DNA of 64,000 nt, taken from NCBI RefSeq assembly GCF_024707545.1, contig NZ_CP062229.1, positions 124,001-188,000 of the forward strand. Reading direction: 5' to 3'. Both the position numbers and the translations under genes were made by a program. Below the pieces are notes generated by a model. That model worked only from the letters and a program-made list of their open reading frames with translations, ran no database searches and was not told where the DNA came from. This DNA comes from Mesorhizobium onobrychidis. GTDB lineage: Bacteria; Pseudomonadota; Alphaproteobacteria; Rhizobiales; Rhizobiaceae. Shown here one piece after another: positions 44,476-53,247 of this stretch; within the stretch, counting starts at the first letter, position 1, and every line of letters starts with the position of its first letter.

Positions 44476-44976
44476 ATGCCAATCATCTCGCCTTTACCCC
44501 TCAATCCCCTCATCGACGGTCGCCAGTCGGAACGCGCCATGCTGGTCAGGCGCGGCGTGCAGCGGCTGCTCAAGGAGATGGGCGCGCATGTGTTGCCCGA
44601 ACTGTCGCTGGCGACCGGCCGCCGCGCCGACCTCGTCGCGCTGACCCGCCAGGGCGACATCTGGATCATCGAGATCAAATCCTCGATCGAGGATTTCAGG
44701 GTCGACCGCAAATGGCCGGATTACCGGCTGCACTCCGACCGCTTCTTCTTCGCCACGCATCCCGGCGTGCCCTCGGAGATCTTTCCGCAGGAATGCGGCT
44801 TTATCCTCTCCGACGGCTACGGCGCCGAAATCCTGCGCGATGCGCCCGAGCACCGCATGGCGGCGGCGACGCGCAAGGCGCTGATGCTGAGGATCGCGCG
44901 GGCCGGGGCATCGCGGCTGCTCGCGGCGGAACTCGCCGGTGTGGCGGTGCCTTCGCTGGAGGGCGAGAGCGAATAG
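44476..44976 (+). CDS. mmcB: MmcB-family DNA repair protein
   Basis: 166 residues from ATG 44476; a GTG nine codons earlier (44449) is also possible. The core LIDGRQSERAMLVRRGVQRLLKEMGAHVLPELSLATGRRADLVALTRQGDIWIIEIKSSIEDFRVDRKWPDY matches MmcB (DUF2138-type nuclease-like) proteins, with D and EIK spaced as in PD-(D/E)XK folds. In Caulobacter MmcB is damage-inducible. An IS4 element lies 107 bp downstream. Confidence 0.88.
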   Translation: MPIISPLPLNPLIDGRQSERAMLVRRGVQRLLKEMGAHVLPELSLATGRRADLVALTRQGDIWIIEIKSSIEDFRVDRKWPDYRLHSDRFFFATHPGVPSEIFPQECGFILSDGYGAEILRDAPEHRMAAATRKALMLRIARAGASRLLAAELAGVAVPSLEGESE

Positions 44977-45093
44977 AGAACGTCGGGCTATCCGGACACT
45001 TCAGGGTGTCCTGCGAGCTTGCGCTGTCTTCGGCAGGACAGGAGAGGGATCGCGGCTTCATTCCAGCTTGGGTTCCTCGCCCCCACGAAAGTG

Positions 45094-46380
45094 CTAGGGC
45101 ATATACACATCTCGCAAGGCCCACCCGTCAGCACAAGCTCGGAAGTAGGCCAAGCCATTGTAGAAGGTGACTGGGCCTGGTGGCCTTGAGGAAGCATAGC
45201 CGTTCCAGCCGCCGAGCTTGGCGATGATCCAGGCCGCCCATGCGAGCGAGTTTTTGGGATAGGGATTGGCTTGCAGCCTGGTCTTGCCCTTGAAGCGCTT
45301 CTCGAGCGCTGCGAGCGTGTCGATCTCGTTGGGCGTGAAGGCGAGGCTTGCCTGTTGATCGTCCTGGCCGTTGCGGGCCTGCACGAGCTGCATGACGATG
45401 ATGGCGGCCTTGGCGGCGATGGCGACGAGCTTTTCCAGGCGCGAGGCCGATTGCAGCTGGCTGTCCTCGATCTTCAAGCCTTGGCTCTTCATCACCCGGA
45501 AGAACTGCTCGATGACCCAGCGCTGCTTGTACCAGTCGACGATCTGCCAGGCCTGGGCGGGTGTGGCCACCGCATGGGTGGTCAGGAGCAGCCAGTGAAG
45601 CGGTTCCACGTCGGCGGGTGCAGCCGTCTCGATGACCCAGCGCAGTGTCACGCCTTTGGGCAGGTCGGCCTCGCGCAGGTTGCCCGGCCGCCGGATCGTG
45701 GCTTCGCCAAAGCGCAGGCAAAGCTCGGCCCGGCGCGCCGGGCGGTCGGCCCGTTCGCGCAGCTCGATCACCTGGGTGTCGCTGAACGCCTGGTCCTGCA
45801 CGGCGCGGCGCAGCGTTGTGCCCGAAAGCAGCGCGCGGTCATGCATGACGCGTGTCAGCACGTGGAAAGCGCCGTCCGGCACGCGCGCCCACATCACATA
45901 AAAGTCACTCTCACGGTCGGCGATGAAGGTAACCATGCTGGCCCGGGCCAGCACCGGCTTGGCCGCTTCGGCCGTCTCGACCCAGCGCCGCGATTCCTTT
46001 TCGCTCAACAAGCGATCAGCATGCGGCGGCAGTTCGTCGTCCCCACGTGTCCACACCCGCCCGCCCACCAGACCAGGGCAAGAACCGCGCTCGGCATCGA
46101 GCGCAAGCATGGGATGCAACAGCATGCCCCGGCAATTGCCCTTCTTGATCCTGCCCAGATCGCGCCGATGGTCCTCGCTCGTCGCGAACTTGATCTCGCT
46201 GGTGTCCTGCAGCGCCAGGATGTGCCGGCCTTCCACCGCAAGCCGGGTCTGGTCGCTCCAACCCTCGATGATCCGATCCACCGTCACCGCGTCATTGCCC
46301 AGAAAGCGCCCGAACCGGATCTCCTGGGAATGGTTGCCTTCGGCAAGCCGGCGCAAGCACACCGTTTCGCGCAGCACCAT
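45094..46380 (-). CDS. IS4-family transposase, main frame
   Basis: 428 residues in the largest open frame. DDE motifs: LALQDTSEIKFATS near the first Asp, TFIADRESDFY with the second Asp, and WYKQRWVIEQFFRVMKSQG, the Y-(2)-R-(3)-E-(6)-K signature that defines IS4. The N-terminal DNA-binding part is in a different frame (46284-46460). A -1 shift at GGGGGG (complement of 46398-46403) would join DKGG to AALLQGMVLRE. So the transposase is either made by slippage or is inactivated. Confidence 0.9.
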   Translation of the reverse strand: MVLRETVCLRRLAEGNHSQEIRFGRFLGNDAVTVDRIIEGWSDQTRLAVEGRHILALQDTSEIKFATSEDHRRDLGRIKKGNCRGMLLHPMLALDAERGSCPGLVGGRVWTRGDDELPPHADRLLSEKESRRWVETAEAAKPVLARASMVTFIADRESDFYVMWARVPDGAFHVLTRVMHDRALLSGTTLRRAVQDQAFSDTQVIELRERADRPARRAELCLRFGEATIRRPGNLREADLPKGVTLRWVIETAAPADVEPLHWLLLTTHAVATPAQAWQIVDWYKQRWVIEQFFRVMKSQGLKIEDSQLQSASRLEKLVAIAAKAAIIVMQLVQARNGQDDQQASLAFTPNEIDTLAALEKRFKGKTRLQANPYPKNSLAWAAWIIAKLGGWNGYASSRPPGPVTFYNGLAYFRACADGWALRDVYMP

Positions 46381-46460
46381 GCCTTGGAGCAGCGCCGCCC
46401 CCCTTTATCGAGACGACGATCTCCAAACGAACCCACGGACCAGTCCTGGCATATCTGCAT
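46284..46460 (-). CDS. IS4 transposase N-terminal frame
   Basis: ATG 46460 opens MQICQDWSVGSFGDRRLDKGG, which has the W..GSFGDRRLDKR pattern found at the start of IS4-type transposases. The frame continues only as non-conserved residues after the G6 run. A TTG at 46478 could also start it. Read with a -1 shift at the G run, it fuses to the main frame. Confidence 0.6.
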   Translation of the reverse strand: MQICQDWSVGSFGDRRLDKGGRRCSKAWCCAKRCACAGLPKATIPRRSGSGAFWAMTR

Positions 46461-46727
46461 CGGCGACGCTCTCCCCAAATCAGAACGTCACCGACAGAAT
46501 CATAACCGCTTCGTCTTCGGAATCCGACCGTCCCTAACCGAGTCAATCCGCCGCACCAAGATGTGTATATGCCCTAGCACGAAAGTGGGGGAGAGGTGGC
46601 TCGGCGAAGCCGAGACGGAGAGGGGGACCGCGCTCTACGAAGCCCCCTCTCCGGCCGCGTCGCGGCCACCTCTCCCCCGCTTCGCGGTGGGCGAGGAACC
46701 CAAGTCTTGAGAGGTCGGAGGGTCAGC

Positions 46728-46770
46728 ACCCCCTCTGCCCTGCCGGGCATCTCCCCCACAAGGGGGGAGA
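46728..46770. repeat. Fragment of a long palindromic element near nhaA
   Basis: CACCCCCTCTGCCCTGCCGG then CTCCCCCACAAGGGGGGAG, a hairpin at 46751-46769, resembles one arm of family L. It lies 50 bp beyond the stop of nhaA and could terminate its transcript. Confidence 0.45.
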
Positions 46771-46822
46771 TCGGCAGCTTCACCGATGGCTAAATGATGA
46801 TCAATCTTCGACTCGACCAGCT

Positions 46823-48019
46823 CTACTCTTCGTCCTCGTCCGCCCCATTCGCAACCGGCGCCATGAGCAGCACGGCGGCGCCGAGGATCGCGGCGATGAA
46901 GGAGCCGGCGAGGATGCCGACCTTGACCGCGTCCTGCAGCTCGACATTGCTGGCGAAGGCGAGCAGGCCGATGAACAGGCTCATGGTGAAGCCGATGCCG
47001 CAGAGCAGCGAAATGCCGACCATGTGCAGCCAGCCGGCATTGACCGGCAGGTCGGCGAAGCCGAGCCGGATGGCAAGCGCGGAAGAACCGAACACGCCGA
47101 CCAGCTTGCCGGCGACGAGGCCGGCGGCGACGCCCAACGTTAGCGGCTCGACCAGGGCGGCAGCGCTCAGGCCGGCCAGCGAAACGCCGGCATTGGCAAA
47201 GCCGAAGATCGGGATAACGACGAACGGCACTATTCTGTGCAGGCCGTGCTCGAGCCGGTGCAGCGGCGAATGGTCGAGATCATGCCCGGTGCCCGGGGAG
47301 ACTTTCAAAGGTATGGTCAGGGCAAGCGCCACGCCGGCGAGCGTGGCGTGGACGCCCGATTTCAGCACCAGCACCCACAGGACGACACCGAGCAGGATAT
47401 AGGGCACCAGCATCATCACCTTCATGCGGTTGAGCACGATCAGCAACGCGATGACCGCAAAGGCGGCGCCGAGATAGGCGAGCCACAGGCCGCTCGTGTA
47501 GAACACCGCGATGATGATGACCGCGCCAAGGTCGTCGATGATGGCGAGGGCGGTGAGGAATACCTTCAGCGACCCCGGCACGCGGCTGCCGAGCAGCGAC
47601 AGGACGCCAAGCGCAAACGCGATGTCGGTGGCGGTCGGGATCGCCCAGCCGGACAAAGCGGCTGGGTTGTCGCGGTTGATGGCGACATAGACAAGTGCCG
47701 GCACCAGCATGCCGCCGGCGGCGGCGACGCCGGGCAGGACGCGCCGTGGCCAGGTAGAGAGTTGGCCATCCAGCATCTCGCGCTTGATCTCCAGACCGAC
47801 CAGCAGGAAGAACACAGCCATCAGGCCGTCATTGATCCAGTGCGACACGCTGAGCGGTCCCAGATAGGCGTGAAGGGCATCGAAATAGGCTTCGGCCAGC
47901 GGCGAATTGGCGACGATCAGAGCCAGTGCCGCGGCTGCCATCAGGATGATGCCGCCCGCCGCCTCGCTGTCGAGGAATTCGCGAAAAATGGAGATCGGCC
48001 GCTGCTTTTGGTCCTGCAT
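46823..48019 (-). CDS. nhaA: Na+/H+ antiporter NhaA
   Basis: 398 residues from ATG 48019, which follows GGAGAGGAC. Twelve helices are expected. [23 protein letters not shown] and [20 protein letters not shown] contain the transport Asp pair (the IDDLGA site equals D163-D164 of E. coli), and [10 protein letters not shown] is the pH-sensing entry region. It exchanges Na+ for protons at alkaline pH. The acidic end ANGADEDEE is unusual but harmless-looking. Confidence 0.96.
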   Translation of the reverse strand: MQDQKQRPISIFREFLDSEAAGGIILMAAAALALIVANSPLAEAYFDALHAYLGPLSVSHWINDGLMAVFFLLVGLEIKREMLDGQLSTWPRRVLPGVAAAGGMLVPALVYVAINRDNPAALSGWAIPTATDIAFALGVLSLLGSRVPGSLKVFLTALAIIDDLGAVIIIAVFYTSGLWLAYLGAAFAVIALLIVLNRMKVMMLVPYILLGVVLWVLVLKSGVHATLAGVALALTIPLKVSPGTGHDLDHSPLHRLEHGLHRIVPFVVIPIFGFANAGVSLAGLSAAALVEPLTLGVAAGLVAGKLVGVFGSSALAIRLGFADLPVNAGWLHMVGISLLCGIGFTMSLFIGLLAFASNVELQDAVKVGILAGSFIAAILGAAVLLMAPVANGADEDEE

Positions 48020-48104
48020 GTCCTCTCCATCGCGTCGCCTACCCGCCGGCAGGGCCAACATCACCCTATGCGATGATGCGCAAACACCAATGGCAGGGGC
48101 AAGT

Positions 48105-48158
48105 CTCTACAGCGCCGCGCAACCTTTGGGGCGCGCAAAGGACGCTGTAGCACTTCGA
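48105..48158. repeat. Small palindromic repeat, family P copy 4
   Basis: CTCTACAGCGCCGCGC then AACCTTTGGG and GCGCGCAAAGGACGCTGTAGCACTTCG. The outer CTACAGCG/CGCTGTAG arms pair perfectly. It lies between actR and nhaA, both leftward. Confidence 0.75.
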
Positions 48159-48228
48159 TTTTGCGCGTGATCCCCAGCGAAAACCGATTCCGCCATTCGC
48201 CGACACGAACCTTCGGTTCGGTCAGGCG

Positions 48229-48792
48229 TCAGCGCGGCGCGCGCTTGGCGAGTATCCGCTGCAGCGTACGGCGATGCATATTGAGCCGGCGCGCGGTCTC
48301 GGAGACGTTGCGGTCGCACATTTCGTAGACGCGCTGGATGTGCTCCCAGCGCACGCGGTCGGCAGACATCGGGTTTTCGGGCGGTGCGGCGCGTTCGCCC
48401 GCCGTGCGGGTAAGTGCGGCGAAAATGTCGTCGGCATCGGCCGGCTTCGACAGGTAGTCGATGGCCCCCAGCTTCACCGCCGTCACTGCGGTGGCGATGT
48501 TGCCATAGCCGGTGAGGATGATGGCGCGGGCGTCGTCGCGCTTCTCGCGGATGGCGGCAACGACGTCGAGGCCGTTGCCGTCGGCGAGCCGCATGTCGAC
48601 CACGGCATAGGCGGGCGGGTTGGCGCGCGCCTTGGCCACCGCCTCCTCGACGCTCTCGGCCGTCTCGACCACGAAACCCCTGGTTTCCATGGCGCGGGCA
48701 AGGCGCGTGAGGAACGGCTTGTCGTCGTCGACGATCAACAGCGAGGTGTCCTCGCCTTCAACCATTGCGCCAATCGTTTCGTCGCCGTTCAT
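48229..48792 (-). CDS. actR: Response regulator ActR/RegA
   Basis: 187 residues. The receiver domain has LLIVDDDKP, phospho-acceptor D66 in YAVVDMRLADGNGLDVV, ILTGYGNIATAV and YLSKPADADDI. A short linker leads to a Fis-type HTH (YEMCDRNVSETARRLNMHRRTLQRILAKRAPR), the RegA/PrrA/ActR architecture. It is a global redox and acid-response regulator. It is 64 bp downstream of actS and probably in one transcript. Confidence 0.94.
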   Translation of the reverse strand: MNGDETIGAMVEGEDTSLLIVDDDKPFLTRLARAMETRGFVVETAESVEEAVAKARANPPAYAVVDMRLADGNGLDVVAAIREKRDDARAIILTGYGNIATAVTAVKLGAIDYLSKPADADDIFAALTRTAGERAAPPENPMSADRVRWEHIQRVYEMCDRNVSETARRLNMHRRTLQRILAKRAPR

Positions 48793-48856
48793 CGTCTTCT
48801 AAATTCCTGCTGCCCGATTTTTACGCAGATATAGTTTTGGAGCGCTATTGTCCAAT

Positions 48857-50182
48857 TCAAGCCGTGTCAAACATGGTGGCCGAAGCCGATTCAGGATTGA
48901 GGAAGACGCTGCGCGGCCACGATATCTGCACGACGGCGCCCTCGCCCGGTTCGTTTGAATTGCGGAAATCGAGCGTGGCCCCCGAGCGTTCGAGCAAGGT
49001 CTTGGCTATGAACAGACCCAGGCCCAGGCCGCCGCCGGCCTCGGTGCCCTGGCGCGTCGACATATAGGGCTCGCCGATGCGGTCGATGATTTCGGGAGGG
49101 AAACCCGGCCCGTCGTCGATGATCGAGAAGGTGACGGCGGCCTCGTTCCAGCTCCAGCGCACGGTGACGCTCTTACGGGCAAAATCGACGGCGTTCTCGA
49201 CCAGATTGCCGAGGCCGTAGATGACGCCGGGATTGCGACGCCCGACCGGTTCGGGGCCAATGCGCTCGCCAGGGCGAAGCTTGATCGAGATGCCGAAATC
49301 GCGGTGCGGGGCAGTCATCTCCTCGACCAGCGAAGTTAGCGGCATGCGGGAGAGATGCGCCTCGCCCTCGGACGACAGGCTGGTCAGGCGCTTGAGGATT
49401 TCCCGGCAACGCTCGCTCTGCGAGCGCAGCAGCGTCACGTCCTCGCCGTATTTCGGATCGTTGCGGAGCGCCTTCTCCATCTCCTTGGCGACAAGCGTGA
49501 TGGTGGCAAGCGGCGTGCCGAGCTCATGCGCGGCGGCGGCGGCAAGGCCGTCCAGCGCCGACAGATGCTGCTCGCGCTGCAGCACCAGCTCGGTGGCGGC
49601 AAGCGCGTTGGCGAGCAGCCGGGCTTCCTCGGCCACGCGGAAAGCGTAGATCGCGGTGAAGGCGATCGAGGAAAACACCGCCATCCACATGCCGGCGACA
49701 TAGATGAACGGCATCTCCAACGGCGCGCCCTCGTACCAGGGCAGCGGCAGATGGAAGAAGACCAGCAGGCTCGCCGCCACCATCACCAGCGCGCCGAGGA
49801 TGGCGGTCAGGCGCAGCGGCAGCGACGTCGCCGAGATGACCACGGGCACGGTGACGAGTACTGAAAACGGATTGGTGAGGCCGCCGGTCAGGTAAAGCAG
49901 GCCGGCAAGCTGCAGGCTGTCGATGGTCAGGATGGCGAAAGCCGGCAGCGGGGTCAGCCGATGCGCCGCCGGATAGCGGAAGGTCAGCAACAGGTTCATC
50001 CAGGCCGAACAGGCGATCAGCGCGAAGCAGGGGCTGACGGGCAGCGGGAACTTCAGCCCATAGGCAACGACGATAACCGCCAGGCTCTGGCCGACGATGG
50101 CAAGCCAGCGCAGCCTGATCAGCGTGTTGAGGCGCAGCCGCTGGCTTTGCTGGAAGTCGGGCGCCCGCAGGATGTTTATCAT
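48857..50182 (-). CDS. actS: Redox sensor histidine kinase ActS/RegB
   Basis: 441 residues from ATG 50182. Six helices come first, with the quinone-binding heptad GGLTNPF (100-106) characteristic of RegB. The H-box is AAAAHELGTPLATITLVAKEME (phospho-His219), and Cys259 in QSERCREIL corresponds to the redox-active Cys of RegB. The ATPase has GLGNLVENAVDFA and DDGPGFPPE. It senses quinone redox state and controls ActR. Confidence 0.95.
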   Translation of the reverse strand: MINILRAPDFQQSQRLRLNTLIRLRWLAIVGQSLAVIVVAYGLKFPLPVSPCFALIACSAWMNLLLTFRYPAAHRLTPLPAFAILTIDSLQLAGLLYLTGGLTNPFSVLVTVPVVISATSLPLRLTAILGALVMVAASLLVFFHLPLPWYEGAPLEMPFIYVAGMWMAVFSSIAFTAIYAFRVAEEARLLANALAATELVLQREQHLSALDGLAAAAAHELGTPLATITLVAKEMEKALRNDPKYGEDVTLLRSQSERCREILKRLTSLSSEGEAHLSRMPLTSLVEEMTAPHRDFGISIKLRPGERIGPEPVGRRNPGVIYGLGNLVENAVDFARKSVTVRWSWNEAAVTFSIIDDGPGFPPEIIDRIGEPYMSTRQGTEAGGGLGLGLFIAKTLLERSGATLDFRNSNEPGEGAVVQISWPRSVFLNPESASATMFDTA

Positions 50183-50215
50183 GGCCAAGGATTTATAGCC
50201 GGAAAAGGATAAAGG

Positions 50216-52831
50216 CTAGGTCCCCCGCGGTTTGGCGCGGCTGGTGGCGGTGGCGAGAAGCGGGTTCTCCGGCCAGACGTGCCGGGGATAGCGGCCACGC
50301 ATGTCGGCCCGCACATCGGCCCAGGAGCCGCGCCAGAACCCCGGCAGGTCGCGGGTCGTCTGGATCGGCCGGTGCGCCGGCGATAAAAGCTCGAGCGTCA
50401 GCGGCACGGTGCCGTTGGCGATCGCAGGATGCCGGTCGAGACCGAACAGCTCCTGCACGCGGATCGCCAGCACCGGCCATTCACCGTCATAGCGGATCGG
50501 CACGCGACTGCCCGACGGCGCGTCGAAATGGGTCGGCGCCAGCGCCTCGATCCTGCGCTGGAGATCGTGCGGCACCAATGCCATGAGGCCGGCCGAGAGC
50601 ACGCCCGGATCGATCGCGGCAAAGGACGCTGCGCCGGAGAGGAAGGGCAGCAGCCAATCGTCGAGGCGGTCGACGAGCGCGGCGTCGGAAACGTCGGGCC
50701 AAGGCGCGCCGAGGCCGCGATGCAGCCAGCCGAGCCGTTGGCGCAGCGTTTCGGCCTCCCTGCCCCACGGCAAAAGCGACAGTCCGTGTTGGCGCAATGC
50801 GTCGAGGATGGCGCGATCCGCCTCAGTGCCGGCCGGCGCCGGCAGCATGCGTTCGGACAGGGTGATGGCGCCGAGGCGAACGGTTTCGCGCACGCGCACC
50901 GCGCGCCTGTCGCGGTCGAAACCGGTTTCGCGGCTGGTCTCGATCTCGTCGGCAAGCGAAGCGCGAATGTCGGCCTCGTCTATCGCCGCTGCTGCCGTGA
51001 TGCGGGCGTTCTGCGCCTTGCCCTGCAGATCGGCGACGACGAGCCAGGCCGCCCCCGCCAGCGGATCGGCGGCGTCGAGCATAGCGCCCGAACCGTTGGC
51101 CAGCACGAAACGGCCGCGCTCGCCGCGCGCCTTGGCGACGCGGTCCGGCCAAGCATGGATGAGGAGAGCGCCGGTCTTACCCTCCCCCTCGAGGGGAGGG
51201 TCGGCGAGTGAGCCTTGCCCAGCAAGGCGAGGGAGACGGGGTGGGGTCGGCGATGGCGTGCCCGACCCGACCCCACCCCGCTCCGCTTCGCGGATCGACG
51301 TACCGGGGCGAGCCACGGGTCTCGCCCGTCCTTCGGACCCCCTCGAGGGGGAGGGTGACGCCTGTTTCGCCAGCCGCTCGGCGAGCTGCCGCGCAGCGGT
51401 GGCGCGCGGCGATCTTTCGGATCGGAACCGCATCAGCCGCCGTTCGAGGTCGGCGCCGTCGCCGCCCAGGCCACGCTCGGTGAGCAGCACGGCGAGCATG
51501 GCCGCCTCGAACGCCTGGCCGGTTCTTGCCGCCTCGGCGACCATGTGGGCCAGCCGCACCGGCAGTGCCAGCCTGCGCATCGCAGCACCCGATTGCGTCA
51601 GGCGCCCTGCCTCGTCGATGGCGTCGAGCGCACGCAGCAGAGCCCTTGCCTCGTTGAGCGCCGGGGCCGGTGGCGGATCAAGGAACGAAAGGCTCACCGG
51701 GTCGGCGACACCGAAGGCGGCGCAGTCGAGCAGAAGGCCGGAAAGGTCCGCTTCGAGGATTTCCGGCGGGGTGAAGGCGGGAAGTGCCGCCGTCTGCTCG
51801 GCCCGCCACAGCCGGATGGCGACGCCCGGCTGCGTGCGCCCGGCGCGGCCGGCGCGCTGGTCGGCCGAGGCTTTGCTGACCCGCACCGTCTCCAGCCGCG
51901 TCAGGCCGCTGGCCGGTTCGTAGCGCGGCAGGCGCGACAGGCCGGAATCGATGACGACGCGCACGCCGTCGATGGTGATCGAGGTCTCAGCGATCGACGT
52001 CGCCAGCACCACCTTGCGGCGGCCGGACGGCGCCGGCTTGATCGCGGCGTCCTGCGCCTTGTTGTCGAGCATGCCGTAGAGCGGCACGATATCGGTGTCG
52101 GCACTGACGCGGCCTTGCAGCCGCTCGGCGGTGCGCTCGATCTCGCGCTGGCCGGGCAGGAAGGCGAGCACGCTGCCGCTCTCATCGGCAAGAGCCGCGC
52201 GGATCGCCTTGGCCATGGCGTCCTCGATGGCGATGCCGGCCGGCCGCTCGTCATAGCGGATATCGACGGGAAAGGCGCGGCCCTCGCTCTCAATCACCGG
52301 GGCGCCGGAAAGCAGCCGCGCGACGCGCCCGCCGTCAAGCGTCGCCGACATCACCAGCAATCGCAGCTCGGGCCTCAGCGCACCTTGCACGTCGAGCGCC
52401 AGCGCCAGCCCGAAATCGCCGTCGAGCGAACGCTCATGGAACTCGTCGAAGAAAACAGCCGAGACACCGGGCAGCTCCGGATCGTCGAGGATCATCCGCG
52501 ACAGCACGCCCTCGGTGACGACGAGGATTTTCGTCCTCGCAGAAGCGCGGTTTTCCATGCGCATGGCATAGCCGACCGTTTCGCCGGGCTCCTCGCCGAG
52601 CAGTTCGGCCATGCGGCGGGCAGCGGCGCGGGCAGCGAGCCGGCGCGGCTCGAGCAGGATGATCTTCCCCGTGCCGAGCCATGCCGCGTCGAGCAGCGCC
52701 AACGGCACCAGCGTCGTCTTGCCAGCGCCGGGCGGCGCCACCAGCACGGCGCTGTTGCCATGGCCGAGCGCTTCACTGAGCGCCGGCAGCACGGCGGAGA
52801 CCGGAAGCTCCGGCAAGGGTTTTCTGGTCAT
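50216..52831 (-). CDS. hrpB: ATP-dependent helicase HrpB with in-frame repeat insert
   Basis: 871 residues from ATG 52831. DEAH-type motifs: VLVAPPGAGKTTLVPLALL (I), VFFDEFHERSLDGDFG (II; DEFH), LVMSATLDGG (III), ATSIAETSITIDGVRVVIDSG (V) and QRAGRAGRTQPG (VI), then HA2 and the HrpB C-terminal domain. It is about 40-60 residues longer than usual because a 180-bp palindromic repeat lies at 51178-51357, between AERLAKQ and GALLIHAWPDRVAKARG, keeping the frame. It ends 33 bp before actS. Confidence 0.94.
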   Translation of the reverse strand: MTRKPLPELPVSAVLPALSEALGHGNSAVLVAPPGAGKTTLVPLALLDAAWLGTGKIILLEPRRLAARAAARRMAELLGEEPGETVGYAMRMENRASARTKILVVTEGVLSRMILDDPELPGVSAVFFDEFHERSLDGDFGLALALDVQGALRPELRLLVMSATLDGGRVARLLSGAPVIESEGRAFPVDIRYDERPAGIAIEDAMAKAIRAALADESGSVLAFLPGQREIERTAERLQGRVSADTDIVPLYGMLDNKAQDAAIKPAPSGRRKVVLATSIAETSITIDGVRVVIDSGLSRLPRYEPASGLTRLETVRVSKASADQRAGRAGRTQPGVAIRLWRAEQTAALPAFTPPEILEADLSGLLLDCAAFGVADPVSLSFLDPPPAPALNEARALLRALDAIDEAGRLTQSGAAMRRLALPVRLAHMVAEAARTGQAFEAAMLAVLLTERGLGGDGADLERRLMRFRSERSPRATAARQLAERLAKQASPSPSRGSEGRARPVARPGTSIREAERGGVGSGTPSPTPPRLPRLAGQGSLADPPLEGEGKTGALLIHAWPDRVAKARGERGRFVLANGSGAMLDAADPLAGAAWLVVADLQGKAQNARITAAAAIDEADIRASLADEIETSRETGFDRDRRAVRVRETVRLGAITLSERMLPAPAGTEADRAILDALRQHGLSLLPWGREAETLRQRLGWLHRGLGAPWPDVSDAALVDRLDDWLLPFLSGAASFAAIDPGVLSAGLMALVPHDLQRRIEALAPTHFDAPSGSRVPIRYDGEWPVLAIRVQELFGLDRHPAIANGTVPLTLELLSPAHRPIQTTRDLPGFWRGSWADVRADMRGRYPRHVWPENPLLATATSRAKPRGT
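51178..51357. repeat. Diverged palindromic element inside hrpB coding sequence
   Basis: The arms ACCCTCCCCCTCGAGGGGAG and CCTCGAGGGGGAGGGT are complementary. Between them lie further pairs (GACGGGGTGGGGTCGG / CCGACCCCACCCCG). The insert is 180 bp, 60 codons, free of stops in the hrpB frame and rich in Pro, Gly, Arg and Ser. It resembles the intergenic L elements in organisation. Confidence 0.85.
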
Positions 52832-52921
52832 TGTTCCAAGGATGCATCCATCCATTGCGGCGGATCCGCAGCGCCCGCATATCAGCGGTGGCGGGCGCCG
52901 CGCAACCGGCAACGGGCCAAC

Positions 52922-53160
52922 TCAGAACCGGGTCCGTGAGAACGGGTTCCAGCGCACCGTGCCGAGCCTCACCTCCTCGCGCACCATCGTCACAAGGCTC
53001 GAGCCGCCGACGACGGCGAAACCGGCAAGCGACAGAAGATCTGGCGACAGAAGATCTGGCGACAGAAGATCCGGATATTCCTGGAGAACGCGCCCAGGAT
53101 CACCGCCCCGAGGATCTGCGAATAATCCGTCGGCGCGATCCGCTCAGGCTTTTGACAACG
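52922..53160 (-). pseudogene. Remnant of a DMT/EamA permease C-terminus
   Basis: Read leftward, KPERIAPTDYSQILGAVILGAF is a typical last-helix-pair sequence of an EamA permease. The frame then breaks and resumes as QEYPDLLS, two extra PDLLS units, LAGFAVVGGSSLVTMVREEV and WNPFSRTRF before a TGA at 52922. Upstream residues are lost. A frameshift, loss of the N-terminal portion and 15-bp repeats show decay. Confidence 0.75.
53029..53073 (+). repeat. Three 15-bp tandem repeats
   Basis: GCGACAGAAGATCTG twice and GCGACAGAAGATCCG once, head to tail. On the minus strand they encode PDLLS in the decayed DMT fragment. The unit length equals that in trpS. Confidence 0.95.
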
Positions 53161-53247
53161 GCATCGTTGCATGAACAGCTTGCGTGGGCGAGCAAGGCGA
53201 GCAGAATTCCGTTCGTCCCGTTATTCCAGTTCCACGGAGAGAGCAGA

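Larger units (their letters stand above)
45094..46577 (-). mobile_element. IS4-family insertion sequence, 1484 bp
   Basis: Perfect 19-bp terminal inverted repeats, CTAGGGCATATACACATCT at 45094-45112 and its complement at 46559-46577. The element is flanked by a 10-bp direct repeat CACGAAAGTG (45084-45093 and 46578-46587), the target duplication. Length, duplication size and the transposase fit IS4. Exact ends and duplication point to a recent insertion. The transposase stop codon lies inside the left inverted repeat. Family subgroup and name need a database. Confidence 0.95.
45067..46704. repeat. Long palindromic element, family L copy 3, split by an IS
   Basis: The left piece 45067-45093 (CTTGGGTTCCTCGCCCCCAC...) and the right piece 46588-46704 join to a palindrome of about 145 bp whose arms read CTTGGGTTCCTCGCCCCCAC and its complement ending GGAACCCAAG at 46704. 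The core has GGCTCGGCGAAGCCGAGACGG, like the other L copies. The IS entered the left arm at CACGAAAGTG. Confidence 0.85.

Noticed and set aside
45271..46710. 479-codon frame opposite the IS4 transposase
   Set aside because: Antisense of the transposase, running through the terminal repeat; no features.
53029..53073. Possible CRISPR-like array from three short repeats
   Set aside because: The 15-bp units are head to tail with no spacers, so they are a simple tandem repeat.
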